Source: Candidatus Poribacteria bacterium
GTDB taxonomy: Bacteria > Poribacteria > WGA-4E > WGA-3G
Length of the DNA: 64,000 nt
Direction of reading: 5' to 3'
Assembly (NCBI GenBank): GCA_009841255.1
Contig: VXMD01000032.1
Span: 62,001 to 126,000 of the forward strand
Shown in pieces: positions 61,071 to 64,000 of this stretch. The notes under the pieces were generated by a model. It saw only the letters and a list, made by a program, of their open reading frames with translations, made no database searches and was not told where the DNA came from. Position 1 is the stretch's first letter, and every line of letters starts with the position of its first letter. The position numbers were made by a program, and so were the translations under genes.

Positions 61071-61299
61071 GTTGTCGGTTATCAGTTATCGGTTTTAAGA
61101 GTCGTCGGTCATCAGTTTTCAGTTATCGGTTAAAGAGGTTCCTGACTGAATCATACCGGCTTTTAACTTTAACCATCAACTCGACTCCAGTATAAATGTT
61201 AAAGCACGAGTTGATGGTTAAAACTGAAAGAGTTGCTTAGCAACCCCGGGGAATGCCACACGGCATTCATACCGTTGATTCACTGACAACTGATAACTA
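61071..61299. repeat. TTATCAG-type MITE-like repeat, longest copy
   Basis: Opens GTTGTCGGTTATCAGTTATCG and closes CTGACAACTGATAACT, so the ends are inverted repeats. Inside is TTTAACCATCAACTCG / CGAGTTGATGGTTAAA (61168-61222), sister to the stem in pdxA. It fills the gap between sucD and proS and has no coding frame. Confidence 0.75.
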
Positions 61300-61301
61300 T
61301 T

Positions 61302-62750
<1,449 letters not shown>

Positions 62751-62760
62751 TTAATCTGGT

Positions 62761-62785
62761 CACCGTTCCACTTCGTTTCACGGTG
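62761..62785 (-). repeat. GTAG-family hairpin, GTAG lost
   Basis: Minus strand CACCGT / ACGGTG, a perfect 6-bp stem, with loop GAAACGAAGTGGA, between pgk and proS. Same 13-base loop as at 31904. Confidence 0.6.
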
Positions 62786-62828
62786 GTTTTCGGTTAATTC
62801 CAACCGTCTTTGAATTATGAATGGTTTT

Positions 62829-64000
62829 TTAAAAATCTGTTAAAGCAACAATGCCGGGTAGGGGTTTCCCTTCTAAGAACTCCAAGGAGGCACCACCCCC
62901 AGTTGAGATATGCGTCATTCGATCCGCGACACCGGCTTGCTGTATCGCCGCGACACAGTCGCCACCGCCAATAACACTCACTGACTCCGAATCTGCAATC
63001 TGCTTGGCAATCGCGATTGTACCTTGTGCAAACTTCTTAAACTCATAGACGCCTAAAGGTCCGTTCCAAACGACAGTTTTTGCTGTTGCGATCTGTTTAC
63101 CAAAAACCGATACGGTTTCGGGACCGATATCCAATCCTTGCCAACCCTCCGGGATATTTTCTTCGTCCACAATATGTGATTCAGTCTCAGGATCAAAGGT
63201 TTTTCCTACGACATGGTCTACCGGTAATAGGACAGCATCCGAGAAACCCTCCCTTTCGACTAACGATTTTGCAACATCAAGTTTTTCAGTTTCGACAATT
63301 GAGTTACCGATACCGAAGCCCATCGCCGACAGAAATGTATATGCCATACCGCCACCGATGAGAAGTTTATCCACCTTTCCTAGGAGGTTCTCAATCAGCG
63401 TAATTTTGTCGGATATTTTTGCACCACCGAGGATAGCAACATAGGGACGCGCAGGATCTTCAAGGGTGGTGCTGAGATAATAGATTTCGCGTGCCATTAA
63501 AAGCCCGGCGGCACATGGACTGAGATAGTGCGTCACTCCCTCCGTTGAGGCGTGGGCACGATGTGCTGTACCGAATGCGTCGTTCACATAGACGTCGGCG
63601 AGTGAGGCAAGTTGCGCAGCGAATGCTGGGTCGTTCTCAGTTTCCTCGGCATAGAATCGGACATTCTCAAGGAGTAAAACCTCTCCGTTACGCATTGACG
63701 CAACAGCACTTTGCGCCGACGCACCGATGCAATCGTTGACATGTGCGACACGTGTACCGATTTTACGGCTAAGAGCTACAGCGATGGGTTCCGTCGAAAG
63801 CGTTTTCCGGTCAGCCGCTGAACCTATCTCCGGTCTACCCAAATGTGTTACGAGGATAATTTTGGCATCGGCGTTGACGAGTGCTAAAAGTGTGGGCAAA
63901 GCGGCAGTAATACGGGTTTCATCTGTGATCTTCCCATCCTTCATTGGAACATTGAAGTCCACCCGTACGAGAACGCGTTTCCCACTAACGTCTATATCCT
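62829..64000 (-). CDS. pgk: Phosphoglycerate kinase, N-terminus outside the window
   Basis: About 390 codons lie in the window; the frame stays open through 64000, reading DIDVSGKRVLVRVDFNVPMKDG, so the start is beyond the right edge. VDFNVPM, VTHLGRPEIGS, LLENVRFYAEETEN, YVNDAFGTAHRAHAS, ILGGAKISDKI, GGGMAYTF and VIGGGDCVAAIQQ are PGK blocks, with the substrate Arg and His present. It transfers phosphate from 1,3-bisphosphoglycerate to ADP in glycolysis. The internal GTG at 63962 would cut off the N-terminal strand and is not the start. Confidence 0.95.
   Translation of the reverse strand, partial: DIDVSGKRVLVRVDFNVPMKDGKITDETRITAALPTLLALVNADAKIILVTHLGRPEIGSAADRKTLSTEPIAVALSRKIGTRVAHVNDCIGASAQSAVASMRNGEVLLLENVRFYAEETENDPAFAAQLASLADVYVNDAFGTAHRAHASTEGVTHYLSPCAAGLLMAREIYYLSTTLEDPARPYVAILGGAKISDKITLIENLLGKVDKLLIGGGMAYTFLSAMGFGIGNSIVETEKLDVAKSLVEREGFSDAVLLPVDHVVGKTFDPETESHIVDEENIPEGWQGLDIGPETVSVFGKQIATAKTVVWNGPLGVYEFKKFAQGTIAIAKQIADSESVSVIGGGDCVAAIQQAGVADRMTHISTGGGASLEFLEGKPLPGIVALTDF

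Overview
The window looks like chromosome from a Gram-negative bacterium close to Candidatus Poribacteria or another FCB/PVC-type lineage. This is inferred from gene content; no rRNA is present to prove it. Clues are an O-antigen ligase-like protein, an HlyD/MacA-type adaptor with three MacB-like permeases, a gingipain-type (C25) protease ending in a type IX secretion-like sorting domain, a CotH kinase-ankyrin fusion, a dockerin-bearing beta-propeller, and short GTAG-headed hairpin repeats in many leaders.

Layout. 1-6.4 kb: CYTH protein, DHS-like protein, O-antigen ligase, secreted ThuA-like protein, cNMP/SpoIIE phosphatase. 6.5-11.7 kb: a 1450-residue lipid enzyme (acyl-CoA reductase, acyl-AMP ligase, ACP, PlsC) followed by a HAD-IB phosphatase, resembling the ElbD-type ether-lipid machinery. 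11.8-16.3 kb: small protein, TPR protein, DegT aminotransferase, GNAT and MBL enzymes. 16.3-22.5 kb: MacA/MacB-like exporter genes without an ATPase. 22.8-30.4 kb: a near-perfect sigma70 promoter, six tRNAs (Pro, Arg, His, Arg, Lys, Leu), then tig-clpP-clpX-lon and an S4 protein; ClpX carries two zinc-binding domains. 30.6-38.4 kb: pdxA with a 144-bp repeat inserted in frame, then the giant C25 protease. 38.4-46.8 kb: NIPSNAP, a possible 42-residue membrane protein, RraA-like, purE, UlaG-like, VanZ-like, YjhG-like dehydratase, Uma2 and CotH-ankyrin. 46.8-48.9 kb: a truncated tnpB and a small RHH gene behind a tandem 8-bp operator. 49-54.5 kb: a three-gene operon under a cobalamin riboswitch with its own terminator. 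54.5-59.2 kb: a trp attenuator (leader peptide with Trp-His-Trp-Trp), hisI, trpE, trpG and two Dph6-like genes. 59.2-64 kb: panB, sucD, proS and pgk (cut by the right edge).

Regulation and repeats. The sequence shows three layers. (1) Classical RNA control: the cobalamin riboswitch and the Trp attenuator. (2) A recurrent translation start context, CCGCAAGG then an A/T-rich spacer then ATG, before many genes; two genes (RraA-like, HAD) have this context with ATT as the only start-like codon at the expected place. (3) Hairpins of the form GTAG / short stem / 13-nt loop near GTAACGAAGTGGA / stem, often in head-to-head pairs, resembling REP/REPIN elements of RAYT transposases. A separate family of MITE-like repeats built from TTATCAGTTATCAG-type ends sits in many gaps and inside pdxA.

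The most unusual candidates are the riboswitch-controlled operon of two propellers plus a lipoprotein/multi-TM protein (a possible corrinoid or cobalt uptake system), the hisI-trpEG attenuator, and the GTAG hairpin family.
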